In this document: one piece after another, positions 50,770 through 61,675 of the stretch
How positions within the stretch are numbered: position 1 is the first letter of the stretch
How the letters are laid out: each line of letters begins with the position of its first letter
Made by a program: the position numbers and the translations under genes
Source of the DNA: Geosiphon pyriformis
Lineage: Eukaryota; Glomeromycota; Glomeromycetes; Archaeosporales; Geosiphonaceae
Direction of reading: 5' to 3'
NCBI GenBank assembly: GCA_016748015.1
Contig: JAAOMT010000762.1
Location: 558,001-622,000 of the forward strand
Length of the DNA: 64,000 nt
The notes under the pieces: model-generated
What the model was told of the DNA's origin: nothing
The model's database searches: none
What the model saw: the letters and a program-made list of their open reading frames with translations, nothing else

Positions 50770-52161
50770 ACAAACAATAAACCCCAAAAACTACAACAAT
50801 CTTAAACAATATTTGGAGACATTAACAATTCCAACAGATTGGTCCTCAGATAAAAAACATCCGTTACTACAATAAGCCAAACAATACTTCTTATACAACA
50901 ACATGATTTATTATCAAAACTTCAAAAACCCAGACAATCCACTCAGATTAATACAAGAACATGAAAAAGAAACTATTTTATATAACATGCACTCAGACCT
51001 TTTATCAGCACACCTAGGAAAAGACAGCACCACCCAGAAAACACTAGAATATTACTTTTGGCCTCAAATGAGAAAAGATATTCATGAATACATTAAGTCT
51101 TGTAATAGTTGTCAAAGAAGAGAAGGAACTCACTCTACAGAACCTTTAAACCCAATCAAAGTTGGACAGCCTTTTGACTGAGTTCGTATTGATTTAATCA
51201 GACCACTACCTATCACAAACCAAGAAAACCATTATATTGCAGTAGCTGTAGACTATCTCACCAAATGGCCTAAAGCCAGAGCCATTCAACAAGCAGATAC
51301 AAAATCAGTAGCAAACTTTATCTACGAAAACATTATTTGTAAACATGGATGCCCAATAGAACTTTTATCTGATCAAGGAACACATTTCGTGAACAATTTA
51401 ATCCAGAAAATTTGTGGATGATTTAATGTCAAAAGACTATTATCTTCACCCTACCATCCACAAACAAATAGACTTGTAGAACATTTCAACAGAATATTGT
51501 GTGAATCATTAGCCAAAGTCTCAACCAATTTTGAGCAAGAATAGAATTTCTTTATTCCATCAGTATTACTAGCATATAGAACACTAAAACAAGATACCAC
51601 AAAACACATACCATTTGATTTAACCTATGGAAAGACAGCAATATTACTAATTAGTTTTATAATGGAAACATACACAGTACAACCAATTAATAAAGACAAC
51701 TTTCAAGAAACACTACAATGAAAAGCCTACACTCTACTTAGCACATTGGAAGAAAAACAACAAATAGCAGCCACCCATATTAAACACTTTCAAGCTCAAC
51801 AAAAAGAATAGCATGACAACAAATTGCCTTCAGTTACCAATGAATTTAAAATCAGAAACAAAGTTCTCTTACACAGAACTAAAGCTAAAAAACAATGAAG
51901 TGGAAAATTTGAAAATAAATGGGATGGACCATTCTTTATCCATGAAGTCCTAGACAACAGATCATACAAACTAAGACTTGATGACAAAATCCTAGCAAAA
52001 GTTGCACATGGAGATCATTTGAAACACTATAATTCCAGACACAATCCTGAACCATTAATTCCACAAATTGGTACACATTCCTCTTTAATCAATTCTGAAG
52101 ATATTCCCCGAAATTTAGAACCAATAGTTGTCATTGAACAACCTCTCAACTTGAACACTTA
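50770..52161 (+). pseudogene. Element C integrase
   Basis: The zinc-binding region has the pattern H-x-H (MHSDLLSAHLGK) and CNSCQRRE. The catalytic core carries VAVDYLTKWPKA (Asp), LLSDQGTHF (Asp) and RLVEHFNRIL (Glu), so the D,D,E triad survives. A GPF-type C-terminal domain (KWDGPFFIHEV...LRLDD) follows. TGA and TAG codons interrupt it about seven times. The frame ends at TAA 52159-52161. The matching parts occur in fragments at 37370-38131 and 16480-19060. Confidence 0.88.
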
Positions 52162-52327
52162 ATTTAAATTTATTATTATAGTTATCTCCTTATAATTTAG
52201 AAACAATCTCACAAAAACAAAGCAAAAATAACATAAAAACCCATTCACCAAAAATAATTTTCTGTTATTTTTCAAATCTTTTATAATAACTATTCCTCAA
52301 AACATTCAACAATTATCCCAAAAACTA

Positions 52328-53005
52328 ATGTTAATTTTAAAAACAATACCTGAATTATTCATTACTATTACTGGAAACCACATTAATTATACCCAAACAG
52401 AAGTAGTTACAAATTTAGCCCCAAATTCACAAAAATATCACCCATATAAGAAAAACACAAGAAGTTATTCTGGAATTCACCTGCCAGAACTTTTAAAGCT
52501 TGTTTTAAGAGAAAACTTAATGCTCACTCTTATTAGTATTCCACAAAATGCTACTATTCAACAAAAACTTCAACTGTGTCTTAATGAAGAAAACTACAAC
52601 TATACTCTAATATATAGATATTTTTACATTGGAAAAACACTTCACAAATGAAAACGGGAGCTTACAGCAGCAAACCTCACAAAAGAAGCTATTTGGAAAC
52701 AACTCCACAATAAATTCAAGACAACAGCTGGACCTACAAACAGTCATTATAAACTAAGAGCTGCTCTTAGACTTTATGACCTATTCCACACCTGTGAAAA
52801 CGTCTTACAAAACCCAATTTTACAGCCTTTAAAGATTCAATATATTGGAAAGCTCACAGAACTGAAATTTCAACAATTTTCAGACCAAATTTTTTCAATA
52901 ATTTTGGATTATTATCTGGAAATTACAGACAGTACTTGGACTTCGATAGAGCTCAATCTTGAGGAGGAGATTATGTTACCAGATAAAATTAGAGATATTG
53001 CTTAG
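52328..53005 (+). pseudogene. Extra 3' ORF of element C, unknown product
   Basis: A separate frame after integrase, MLILKTIPELFITITGNHIN to DKIRDIA, 225 aa if the single TGA at 52649 is read as Trp. It ends 32 nt inside the 3' LTR. It has no signal peptide, no membrane segment and no Cys array, so it does not look like env; the C-terminal half is rich in Leu/Gln/Glu and probably helical. A decayed homolog lies in 16530-17150. Function unknown. Confidence 0.6.
52961..52971 (+). other. Polypurine tract of element C
   Basis: GAGGAGGAGA ends three bases before the 3' LTR (TGTTACC at 52974), the expected plus-strand primer. It also codes within the 3' ORF. Confidence 0.7.
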
Positions 53006-53947
53006 CATGAAATTACTCTTATAATTTTTATCATTAATTAGCATTTCAAATTATCACTTATTATATTTAGCAAAATACCTGAAATTATTATTTAATTTAT
53101 AACCCAATTTGTACATAACACAAATGTAACCTAATTGCAATAATCAATTATGCAATACCCCAAACTATGTAACATTTAAGAGCTTGCCAAAATTTGTAAA
53201 AATTTGCCGAAATAATTGATAGTTTACTGAAATATTTAATAGTTTGCAGAAATAACTTGTAGTTCGCCAAAATGTATCTTTAGTGCAGCAAAATTGTAGA
53301 AAAGAGCAAAGTTCAAGTTCATAGAATAGTGTTACAACAAGTTGTATAAAAGAAGAGCTTCTCTTTTTAAGAAAATGTATCTTACTTCAGATTTAACAAT
53401 TAGAATTATTCTTTACACACAAAAACAAAATAAATATCAAATAATTCGAAAAATCAAATCCTTAATTATTTCCTTTTTGAAATTAACCAATTCTTACTAA
53501 ACAGTTTTGAAATTGATTAGCTACCAATTTCAATAAACTGTTAGTGACTCCAGGCCTGGATAGAAAATGTTTTTTTTGACAGAATTCTATTTCTTTTACA
53601 TTTCTTTTATTGTCTTTCTTTTATTTTCTTATTATAATCATTAGGGTAGCCTATAGACAAGATTTCTGTAGAAGAGTTGACTTTCACAGCAAAGTAACTA
53701 CACATTTTTAGTGAGCTTCTAGACGAGCAATTCCTAGAAAAGAGTTGACGTTTACTACAACATAACTACACAAAGCAACTGGCATGGGATTGGCCATTCT
53801 ACTTATAAGCCCAGCGGTTCAAATTATAAGAAATAATTTGAAAATAAATTCAGTTATTGGTGATTCAAACACTTCCCATAGTTGTGAATTAACAGCATTA
53901 CAACAAACATACAAGAACTAAGAAGAGACCAAAAACCTCCGGTAATA
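52974..53947 (+). repeat. Element C 3' LTR
   Basis: It is collinear with the 5' LTR at the same length, with scattered substitutions, most of them C/T or G/A. It starts TGTTACCAG and ends GGTAATA. Confidence 0.92.
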
Positions 53948-54654
53948 TCGGGTTAATATAGTTTGTTGTCTATCACTTCTCAGAATTATAATTCTGTCAA
54001 TTTTTTTCTCAATGTGGTGGCTGGCAATCTTCTGGTAAGCTATCCTCAAATTGAGTGTCTATCCTTATCCCTAGGTCTTTTACCAGTGCTATATCCTGAC
54101 ATCAATAATTCAATACTTAATTTTTAATTAATTAGTATACAATGATAAAAGAAAAAATAAAAGAAAAAAAAGTTAACAAAGAAAAATAAGCCAAGACAAT
54201 TAAGTTAGTATCTTGTCAATAGCCATGATCAAGAATTATTGTTTTAGTGTGGTCAAGTATGTGTTATTATTAACATAAAGTATTAATAGTAGAAAATGAA
54301 TTAAGATAGCAAATAGTTATTTATTGATATTTGTGATTTGGAAGATTGTTTTAAATAAAATCTAAACTGAGAGATCTGTTTTTTCTGCTTCTAATACTAC
54401 TGCTATATATATATATTTGAGATTTCTCAATTCTTTCATTCTTTCTGCCAAGAATTTTAGAATTCCTGGAATTTTGCAATTTCTTGAGAAGAATTCTACA
54501 ATTCTGTAATTCTGTAATTCCTTGTATAAGAATTTTGTAATTTCTGGAATTCTGTAATTTCTCTGAGAAGAATCCTGAAATTCCATATTTTACTACATTT
54601 TACTTCTGATTGACTAATATATACTACTATGATTCTTATCTTTTATGAGTAATA
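53948..54654 (-). repeat. Element G 3' LTR, proximal piece
   Basis: It starts at 54654 on the minus strand (TATTACTCATAAAAG, TG mutated to TA) after a purine-rich AAAAAGAGAGAA. It matches the solo LTR at 38664 onward. It is split by element C; the distal piece is 43888-44074. From about 54430 to 54590 inverted GAA/TTC units are packed as in the solo LTR. Confidence 0.78.
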
Positions 54655-55330
54655 TTATTCTCTCTTTTTAATATTGAGCTCCATTGAGATCTCTGAACTC
54701 TCTTAATTCTTTTTTCTTGATTATTTTTTGCACTTTTTTTTCAAGAATTACTTGTGTTATTTTGGTCTGTAATTTTTTAAATTGGACATTGGTCATTTTA
54801 CCCATTTGATTCATAGTAACTGTATCCATTATTGTGTTAAGTAGTATTTCTGGTCAGTCTTAAAATCCAGCATGTAATCAATAGATGATTCTTACTTGTG
54901 TTGTTAGATTGTTTTTTTCCACAAATTGCTCAAGTTATTGCAGTATTGTTGTATCGAATAATTGTTTTGTTTTATCTGTATATAAGTTCTGAATATTCAA
55001 ATATTGTTCCAAATAGAAATAACAAAAGTTTCTTGGAAATTGTTGTATCCATCAATTCCCATGTTTCTATCATCAATTCTTGATATGATATATCTTCTGT
55101 TTGTATTTTTATTGTCTTTTTTACTTTTGTTATTATCTTGTCAATGATGTTTTCTGGTTTTTTTTGTTCTTTATGTTGAAGTCTCTTTTTTGTATTTTTA
55201 TATTGAATAGTTTGTTAGTTAATGATAATTTTCATATTCTGTTGTTAAATCAGTTGGAATAGTTGTTGTACCAATGTGTATATCTTGTTAGTAATTTCCA
55301 TTTTTTTGGTATCTTTTGTCATATATACTG
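54655..55330 (-). pseudogene. Element G 3' ORF region
   Basis: Minus-strand fragments include ISYQELMIETWELMDTTISK near 55085 and an uninterrupted stretch of about 53 codons, MDTVTMNQMGKMTNV to LNGAQY, ending at about 54669. It is charged and probably coiled coil. It is not clearly related to the 3' ORF of element C. No function assigned. Confidence 0.4.
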
Positions 55331-56560
55331 TGTCTTTATATATTCTTTTGGTTGTTTAATTTGATGTGTTTGGTTCAATAATTATTATTGGTTCCAGATC
55401 TTATAGAATTTTATTTGGTTGAACTAGTATTTATTGTACTTCCAGTTGTGAAAAATTATTGATGGATAATAATACTATATGATAATATGGTTTCAGTTAA
55501 TTACCATGTGCTGCTTTGGCTAAAATTTTGTTGTTCCATCTTAATTTATATGTTCTATTTCCAAGAATTTCTTCTATGTAAAATGGTCTGTCTTATTTGG
55601 GATTAAATTTTTCATTTTATTGTTTTTCCACTTTGGTACAATATAAAAGTACTTTGTTTCTAATTCTGAATTTAATTGGTTTATCTGGTAGTTGGTTATT
55701 ATGTCTTTCTTTTTGTTTTTCTTGTGACTTTTAAATATTATTAGCTGCTCTTTACCATTTGTTTTCTAGTGTTTCTATTAAGTCATATGTTTTTCTTAAT
55801 AATGTTTTTTGTAAATTGTCTTCTGTTATTGGTTCAGTTAGATACGTATTGACTTCTATTTCAACTGGTAAGATTATTGTTCTATCATATACTAATTCAA
55901 ATAGTATTGCTTGTGTAGTATCTTGTTTCATTGTTCGATAAGCAAATAATACTAATAATATAAACAAATCCTATTCATCTTAATTTTTTTGACTAATTTT
56001 GGCAATTGATTTACACAATATTCTATTGAATCTTTTGACTAAGCCATTGGTTTGTGGATAATATAGTGATGATAATAATCTTTTTATTCCAAATCTTTGA
56101 CTTAATTCTGCCAATATTCTATTTACAAAATGAGTTTCTTGGTTGGATAGTAATTCCTTTGGGCATTTATGTCAACAAATCAAATCTTGATAAACAAATT
56201 TGACAACAGATTTTGCATCTGCTCTTTGAATGGTTTTTGCTTTTGGCCACTTAATAAGATAATCCATGGCTACTGCAATATATCTGTTTCCTTTGCTGGT
56301 TATTGTTAATAGTCTAACTAAGTTAATTTCAATGTAATTGAATAGTTGTCCTACTTTAATTGGTCTCAATGGCTCACTGGGTTTTGTTCCTTTTTTTTTT
56401 GACAAGCATCATAATTTTGAACATATTGGATGATATCTGGATATATGAATGGCCAATAGTATTTTTTTCTGGTTCTTTCTATAATTGCTTCTTTATGGAA
56501 ATGTCCTGCTGTTAGATCTGAGTGCATATTAAATAGTATTGTTTCTTTCTCTGGTTTCGT
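55331..56560 (-). pseudogene. Element G integrase
   Basis: The ORF at 56172-56405 holds LRPIKVGQLFNYIEINLVR and YIAVAMDYLIKWPKAKTIQR, the first catalytic Asp region. The ORF at 55752-55967 holds LFAYRTMKQDTTQAI, equal to LLAYRTLKQDTTKHI of element C. The zinc region lies near 56390-56520. Stops separate them. Confidence 0.78.
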
Positions 56561-58120
56561 AATTACTCTAAGTAGTTGGTCTGAATTCTTTCTGTTTTTC
56601 CAATATAAGATATTTTGGTAAGTGATAAAATATTTGGATTGTTGTTTTATGTTGTTTCATTTTTTTGGAGATAATTTCTCCTTAAACTGCTGGGTATTAA
56701 TATAATGTTGGAGTTGTTGATATTTTTGTGTATTTATTTTTTTTATATTTTTGGGTTAAAATGTTAGATTTGTCTCATTTGTGACAAACTATTAGTATTT
56801 CTGTTTTTTTTCCCTTTTTGTAATGTACTGTATAATTAAATAGTAAAAGTTCTATTTTCCATCTAGCATGGTAATTGTCTTCAAATTTTTGCTTCTGAAT
56901 TGAAGTTAATCCTTTATAATCAGTGTATATGTTAAATTTCTGACTTAAGTATTTCTTCCATTTCATAACTGCTCAATATATTGCTAAGTGTTCTAGTGCT
57001 GAAGTTTCATAGTTCTTTTTAGCTGAACTTAAGCTACAACTAGCATATACTACTGGGTGTTTTCTTCCATCTGGCTCTTTCTGAAATAATACAGCTCCTA
57101 ATGTTTGACCTAATGTATTGGTTGTGATTATGAATGGCTTGCTATAATCTGGATAGATTAATACTGGAGCTTGAATAAGCTTTCTTCTTAATGTATCAAA
57201 AGCTTTTTGCTGGGTTTTTGTCTATTCATATTTGGTATTCTTTGTTTGGAGCTGGTGTAATAACTGAGCCAGTTTAGAAAAGTCTTTAATGAAACATCAG
57301 TAGTAACCTACAAATTCTAAGAATGCTCATAGTTTAGTTAAGTTAATGGGTACTGGAAAGTTTTTAACTATTTTAATTTTGTCTGGATCCATCTTGATTC
57401 TGTCTTTGCTCATAATATGTCTTAAGAATTTTAATTTTGTTTTGCCAAAGAAGCATTTGGTGGCATTTAACTTTAATTTGGCTCTTCTTAGTCTTTCAAA
57501 TACTTGTTAGAGATGATGTAAATAATCATTAAATGTCTTGGAGAACACATTGGTATTATCTAAGTAAACAACTACTGATTTCCATAATAGTCTAGTATAG
57601 ACAATTTTTATGAGCTGTTAAAATATGGCTGGAGCATTTATTAAGCCAAAAAACATAATTCAAAATTCAAAATTTTTTTTTTGGATTGTAAAAGCCATTT
57701 TTTCCTTATTTTCTGGTTTCATGGCTACTTGCCAGTAATCACTGTTTAAATCTAAAGTTAAAAACCATTTTTTTTTTCAAAAGCATTGAAAAGTTCTTGG
57801 ATCTTTAGAGTTAGATAACTATCTCCTTTTATTACTCTATTAAGTTTTTGGTAATCTACACAAAAGTGGATTTTTCTATTTTTTTTACAGACTAGTACTA
57901 CTGGTAATGACTATGAACTTATTGATAGTTGAATTAATCTATTGTTTAACATCTGATTGATTTCTTGTTAGATGATTTCATGGCTTGCTAATGGTACTTA
58001 ATATGCTCTTTGTTTGATTGGCATAACATCTCCAGTTTTAATTTAATGTTGGATTATGTTAGTTCTGCCAAATTTATTTTTACTGGCAAAGATGTTGTTA
58101 AAGTTGTTGAGTAATATCTT
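56561..58120 (-). pseudogene. Element G reverse transcriptase and RNase H
   Basis: RT runs from about 58000 to 57250 and RNase H from about 57200 to 56780 (NIYTDYKGLTSIQKQKFED at the end). The catalytic box at 57555-57566 reads YLDN, as in element C. Stops and Lys/Asn-rich runs interrupt it. Confidence 0.78.
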
Positions 58121-58523
58121 CAGCTGCATATGTTGTAGTAAGTCTAAATTTCTCAAGTTTATCTGTTTTAATTGTTCTAATTAGAGTAAATAGACATTTT
58201 TTTTGTCCATATATTGTTTGTAATATGATGTCTACATATTTACACAGTTGTGGAAAAACTGGAATAGAATTTGGTGGTTGTTCTTTAACTTTAGTGCTTA
58301 AATATTTGATGGTGATTTCTTTTGTTATTTCAATGATATCTTCTGTTATATTGTAAATGGGAATCTTGATGTGTTTAAGACTTTTGGCTGGTATGTAAAA
58401 ATTGGTGAGTTCAACTTTTTCTGATTCACATATTGCAGCTTCTGCTTCAAACATTTGGGCCTGATTCTTTACTTTTTTTTCTATGGCTAACATGTACTAA
58501 TTATATGGCAGAATGGAAATTGA

Positions 58524-58988
58524 TTAACAGGTGGAGATAATTTCTCCCTTGTTAATAACCTTTTCCTCTGCCATATTGACTGGTACATTTATTCTACACA
58601 TGGATTCGAATCTACTTATTTCTCTAGCTGTAATTCCTAATTTTTCTTTGTTTTCTATTGATATTAACTGAGCTATTTTAACCAGAAGTAGGAATATTGT
58701 CTGTGCTATCTTTTTATTTAACTCTATAATATAGGCTTTTTTTAAGTCATTTTGTAGCATTGTAATGATATTTCTTATATATCTTGCATCAATTATTTCT
58801 TTTCTAATGTTAATTCCTTTTTTTGCTAAACTATTTCTGGATGCTAACTGAACCATTGTTGTTGCTGGAATTTTCAGTGCTACTTTTAGATTAATATATA
58901 TACATAAATGTGGTTCTAATTTAATGGTCTTTTTTCCTGAATATCTCAAATCAAACTCTGCATTGATATTATGCACACATTTTGGCAT
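58524..58988 (-). pseudogene. Element G dUTPase domain
   Basis: The frame is open for 154 codons. Motif I is AEFDLRYS, with Gly lost. Motif II is ASRNSLAKKGINI, motif III EIIDARYIRNI (C has GIIDAGYTGDI, so three Gly sites are changed or lost to Glu/Arg), motif IV NKKIAQTIFL. The motif V position reads ISRFESMCR where C has TQGFGSTGQ; RINVPVN then follows, as FTVPVN in C. Gly to Arg/Glu changes are G to A. The fold is recognisable; activity is very unlikely. A further open stretch at 58098-58493 links it to RT. Confidence 0.85.
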
Positions 58989-59108
58989 GATACTTTCATT
59001 ATTATCACTGAATTATTTAAGTTTCTGCTTTTTGGTAAGATCAGAAAGCATGATATATTGTTTGGGGTTTGAATCTAAATTCAAATCATTGTTATTTTCC
59101 TGGCTATT

Positions 59109-59830
59109 TTAAACAGAACTGAACTTATTGTTTTTATTGTTATCATTGTCAGAGTTTGAATTGGAGTTGAATATTGATTCTAATTCTGATGTGCAGCTGT
59201 TAATTAGTTTTTCTTCCTTTGAGATCATGTAAATCATGTATGGTAGAAGATTGTAAATAAGGTTACACTCATTACAATATTGAAAGTCATATGGAATCAA
59301 ACAGTGGTCACATAATCAGATATTTAATTGTTTTAAACATTACTCTTGTTCTTCCTTAGTGAGTGCTAGATTCTGATAATGTTTGTGGAATTGTTCTGAA
59401 TTCATAGCATCAAAGACAATATTGGAGTTCGAAATCCAATCAAGTTTTATGGGTTCTGGTGGGTTATTTTTTATTTTTCTTATTTCTTCTTTTGATATGT
59501 CTTCAATTTTGGTGAAAGCCATTTGCCAGATTTTATTGTTGTCATGTGGACAACCATTTAAGTGTTTTACTACTCTTTTCTAGACAGCATCTATTGGTGT
59601 TTTTTTGCATACTTAATTACTGATTAGAATTGTGTATTGGCATAATTTGTTGCATATTCCTTCTTTTTCAGGAATGTTATTCCACATTTTTTTATCAAGA
59701 AGAGTTTCTCTACAAGCCAAGTATGGTTTGTTGTTCTATTTTTCTTGTTGTTTAGGTCATTCAAACTATTCAAAGATGTATAAACAACAGTAATATTTTG
59801 TGGTTGTTGGTCAGTCCTCATTATTACTAC
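59109..59830 (-). pseudogene. Element G Cys-rich module
   Basis: Open fragments (59624-59821, 59340-59522, 59109-59300) correspond to 47740-48450 of element C. The clearest block is LCDHCLIPYDFQYCNECNL, equal in spacing to LCKECIMPCDEQWCPECYAL of C. An acidic/Asn-rich tail (NSNSNSDNDNNKNN) follows. Confidence 0.6.
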
Positions 59831-60341
59831 AACATGTGTCTATTGTTAACAATTTTTTGCCATAATTGACACAAGTTAGCTTGAGTCAATAATAGTTTGG
59901 CTGTGATTAAGTGATAGTGAAGTATGTTGTTGAGTTAAAGGTGGTGGCTTGAGTTTTTTCTTTTCTTTTTTCTTCTTATGTAGGCATTAGTGGTAGATTG
60001 TTGTGGTCAGTATTAGCCCATAAGACTTCATAAGCTTTTTAGATGGGTTTTTTCTCTTTTTTTTCTAATTTTATTAGTGGCTGTTCATTGGTGATGGTTC
60101 TGAAATAATTGTAGGTTGCTGGTACTCAAGTGTGTTAGCCATTCTGGCTGAGTTGTAGTTTCTGAGTATTCCAGTTAAGCACAGCATTAGTCTTGGACAG
60201 CCAGTTATTACCAACTAGTGCTTGGTACTAGATGGCTTCCATAATGAGAACTTTAATTGGTGTGACAATGCCATTGACTTTAAAGAAAAAGTCGTTGATT
60301 TTGCTTATTAGAGTCTTTGTTGCCCTATTGGCAGTAATTAT

Positions 60342-60716
60342 TCATGTACTGGCAGTACAATCAACTTGGTGACCTAATTGATCCATGAATTTTTGAATAA
60401 TGATGCTGCCAGCTGATCTACTGTTTAGAATCAGTTTAATGGGCTGAACATCAACTTTAGCATCTGTATACATTGCTATGATAGGTTTTGATTCTAAAAT
60501 GGCTCTATTGAATAATGACATTTCAACTGGTTTCTTGAGTTCAAAAGAAAAAATGGCAGTAAGTAATTTATTTTCAGTAATAGTAATTGATAATATGTTG
60601 TTGGTAAGTAACTGCTTTTGTTTGGATTCCAGCTTATTGGATGAGGCATTTTTTGGGATAACCAGGAAACTTAAATAGTTTTGGGAATTTGGATTTTGGC
60701 TGTACCCAATTCCCAA
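60342..60716 (-). pseudogene. Element G protease
   Basis: The 124-codon frame ends in LILNSRSAGSIIIQKFM, aligned with LILDSGSAGSIIIYQLM of element C: the catalytic Asp is Asn and the Gly is Arg (60417-60425). The upstream part corresponds to the gag-protease linker of C (ITAMYTEAEVE versus IIAMYTDAKVD). Confidence 0.82.
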
Positions 60717-61079
60717 ACTTTACTGCCATAATCTTGCTGGCTGCTGAGATGAGCTGGGAATTGGCTGATGTATCACCATCACCAATTGCCAGTTTTATTG
60801 AGTGTATGTGATTTTTGGCCTTGGATTTCTGGATATCTGAACTGAATTTTGGGGTGGTATAGTAACAGGTTGTAATTAATAAATTACTTGTGGCTGTGAT
60901 TGATAAATAACTAAAGCTGGGGTTTGATAGATTAGAAGTACATATATTGGTTATTGTGTTATTTGTGGGTAATAGGATTGATATTGATATGATTTAGTTG
61001 ATAGATTGTTGATATAGTTTTGGTTTGAAATCTGCGATTAGGGTTTTGATATTAATTACTCAATTGTTGACTATTAATT

Positions 61080-61675
61080 CTGGCATAGCAGTCAACCTTA
61101 ATGTGATCTTGTTTACCATAATTGTGGCAAATATGTGTTTTTTGCTGCCACAATAATTATGTTACTGCAGAACATGACTGATTTTGGTGCTGATTAATGG
61201 TTCTAGAATTGTCACGACATTGTGGCAATTAATATATGGCCTAATTATTATTAGCTAAGTACCCTTCTAGTTTTTGATTAATTGAATTACTAAATTGTTT
61301 CAATTTAAAATCCAATTCAGATAATCTATTCATTATTAGATTGATGGCTTGGGCATGGTTTGCTTCGAGTTTGGCAGATTTGAAATCTCATGTATTAGTA
61401 ACTGCATCTTGGAAAGTTTGCAGGTGCATTGGGCATATGCATTGGAGAATGCTACTGCATAGTTCACGAATAAACTGGTTCAGAATCTGTGATGCTGTAA
61501 AGTAATTCACATTAATCACTTGTATTTGACACAAGTTTCTATAAAAGCATCTTAGGTAAGTAGTAACTGCTTTAGTTTCTCTTTGCTTAATAATAGTAAA
61601 GATATTGGCTAAGTGGTTAATACTATTATTGTTGCTAAAATATCTCAAGAACTTCATTTTAAACATGTCAAAAGT
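61080..61675 (-). pseudogene. Element G gag, C-terminal half with ruined zinc knuckle
   Basis: The ORF at 61388-61666 aligns with gag of element C (MKFLRYFSNNNSINHLANIF versus TAFLEQFTDNSTSITLQNCF). Near 61085-61130 the knuckle reads CHNYGKQDHIKVDC: the second Cys of CCHC is Tyr. The N-terminal half of gag is missing at the junction with element H. Confidence 0.78.

Larger units (their letters stand above)
44075..53947 (+). mobile_element. Ty3/Gypsy element C with dUTPase (9.9 kb)
   Basis: The best-preserved retroelement here. Two LTRs of exactly 974 bp (44075-45048, 52974-53947) have terminal inverted TGTTACC...GGTAACA; the 5' copy has lost TG (TA) and the 3' copy has lost CA (TA). It has a primer-binding site, gag, protease, Cys-rich module, dUTPase, RT, RNase H, integrase, a 3' ORF and a polypurine tract in order. 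It is flanked by TCAG and TCGG, a probable 4-bp duplication with one change. The coding frame is broken by at least two indels and many TAG/TAA/TGA codons that replace CAG, CAA, TGG or CGA. It lies within the LTR of element G. Confidence 0.92.
54655..61675 (-). mobile_element. Ty3/Gypsy element G internal region with dUTPase, 5' truncated
   Basis: Minus-strand element of a second dUTPase-bearing family. From right to left: half of gag (61675-61388), zinc knuckle, protease, Cys-rich module, dUTPase, RT, RNase H, integrase, 3' region, then the 3' LTR. Domain order equals element C but the LTR is of a different type. The 5' LTR and the start of gag are missing: at about 61675 the sequence changes to element H. 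Many in-frame stops. Confidence 0.85.

Noticed and set aside
45469-52651. Reassigned genetic code (TGA = Trp, TAG/TAA = Gln)
   Set aside because: The host genes use normal TGG, CAG and CAA and end at ordinary TAA. The retroelement stops fit C to T and G to A decay and occur with lost catalytic residues.
52328-53005. Envelope gene of element C
   Set aside because: No signal peptide, transmembrane segment, Cys pattern or cleavage site is visible.
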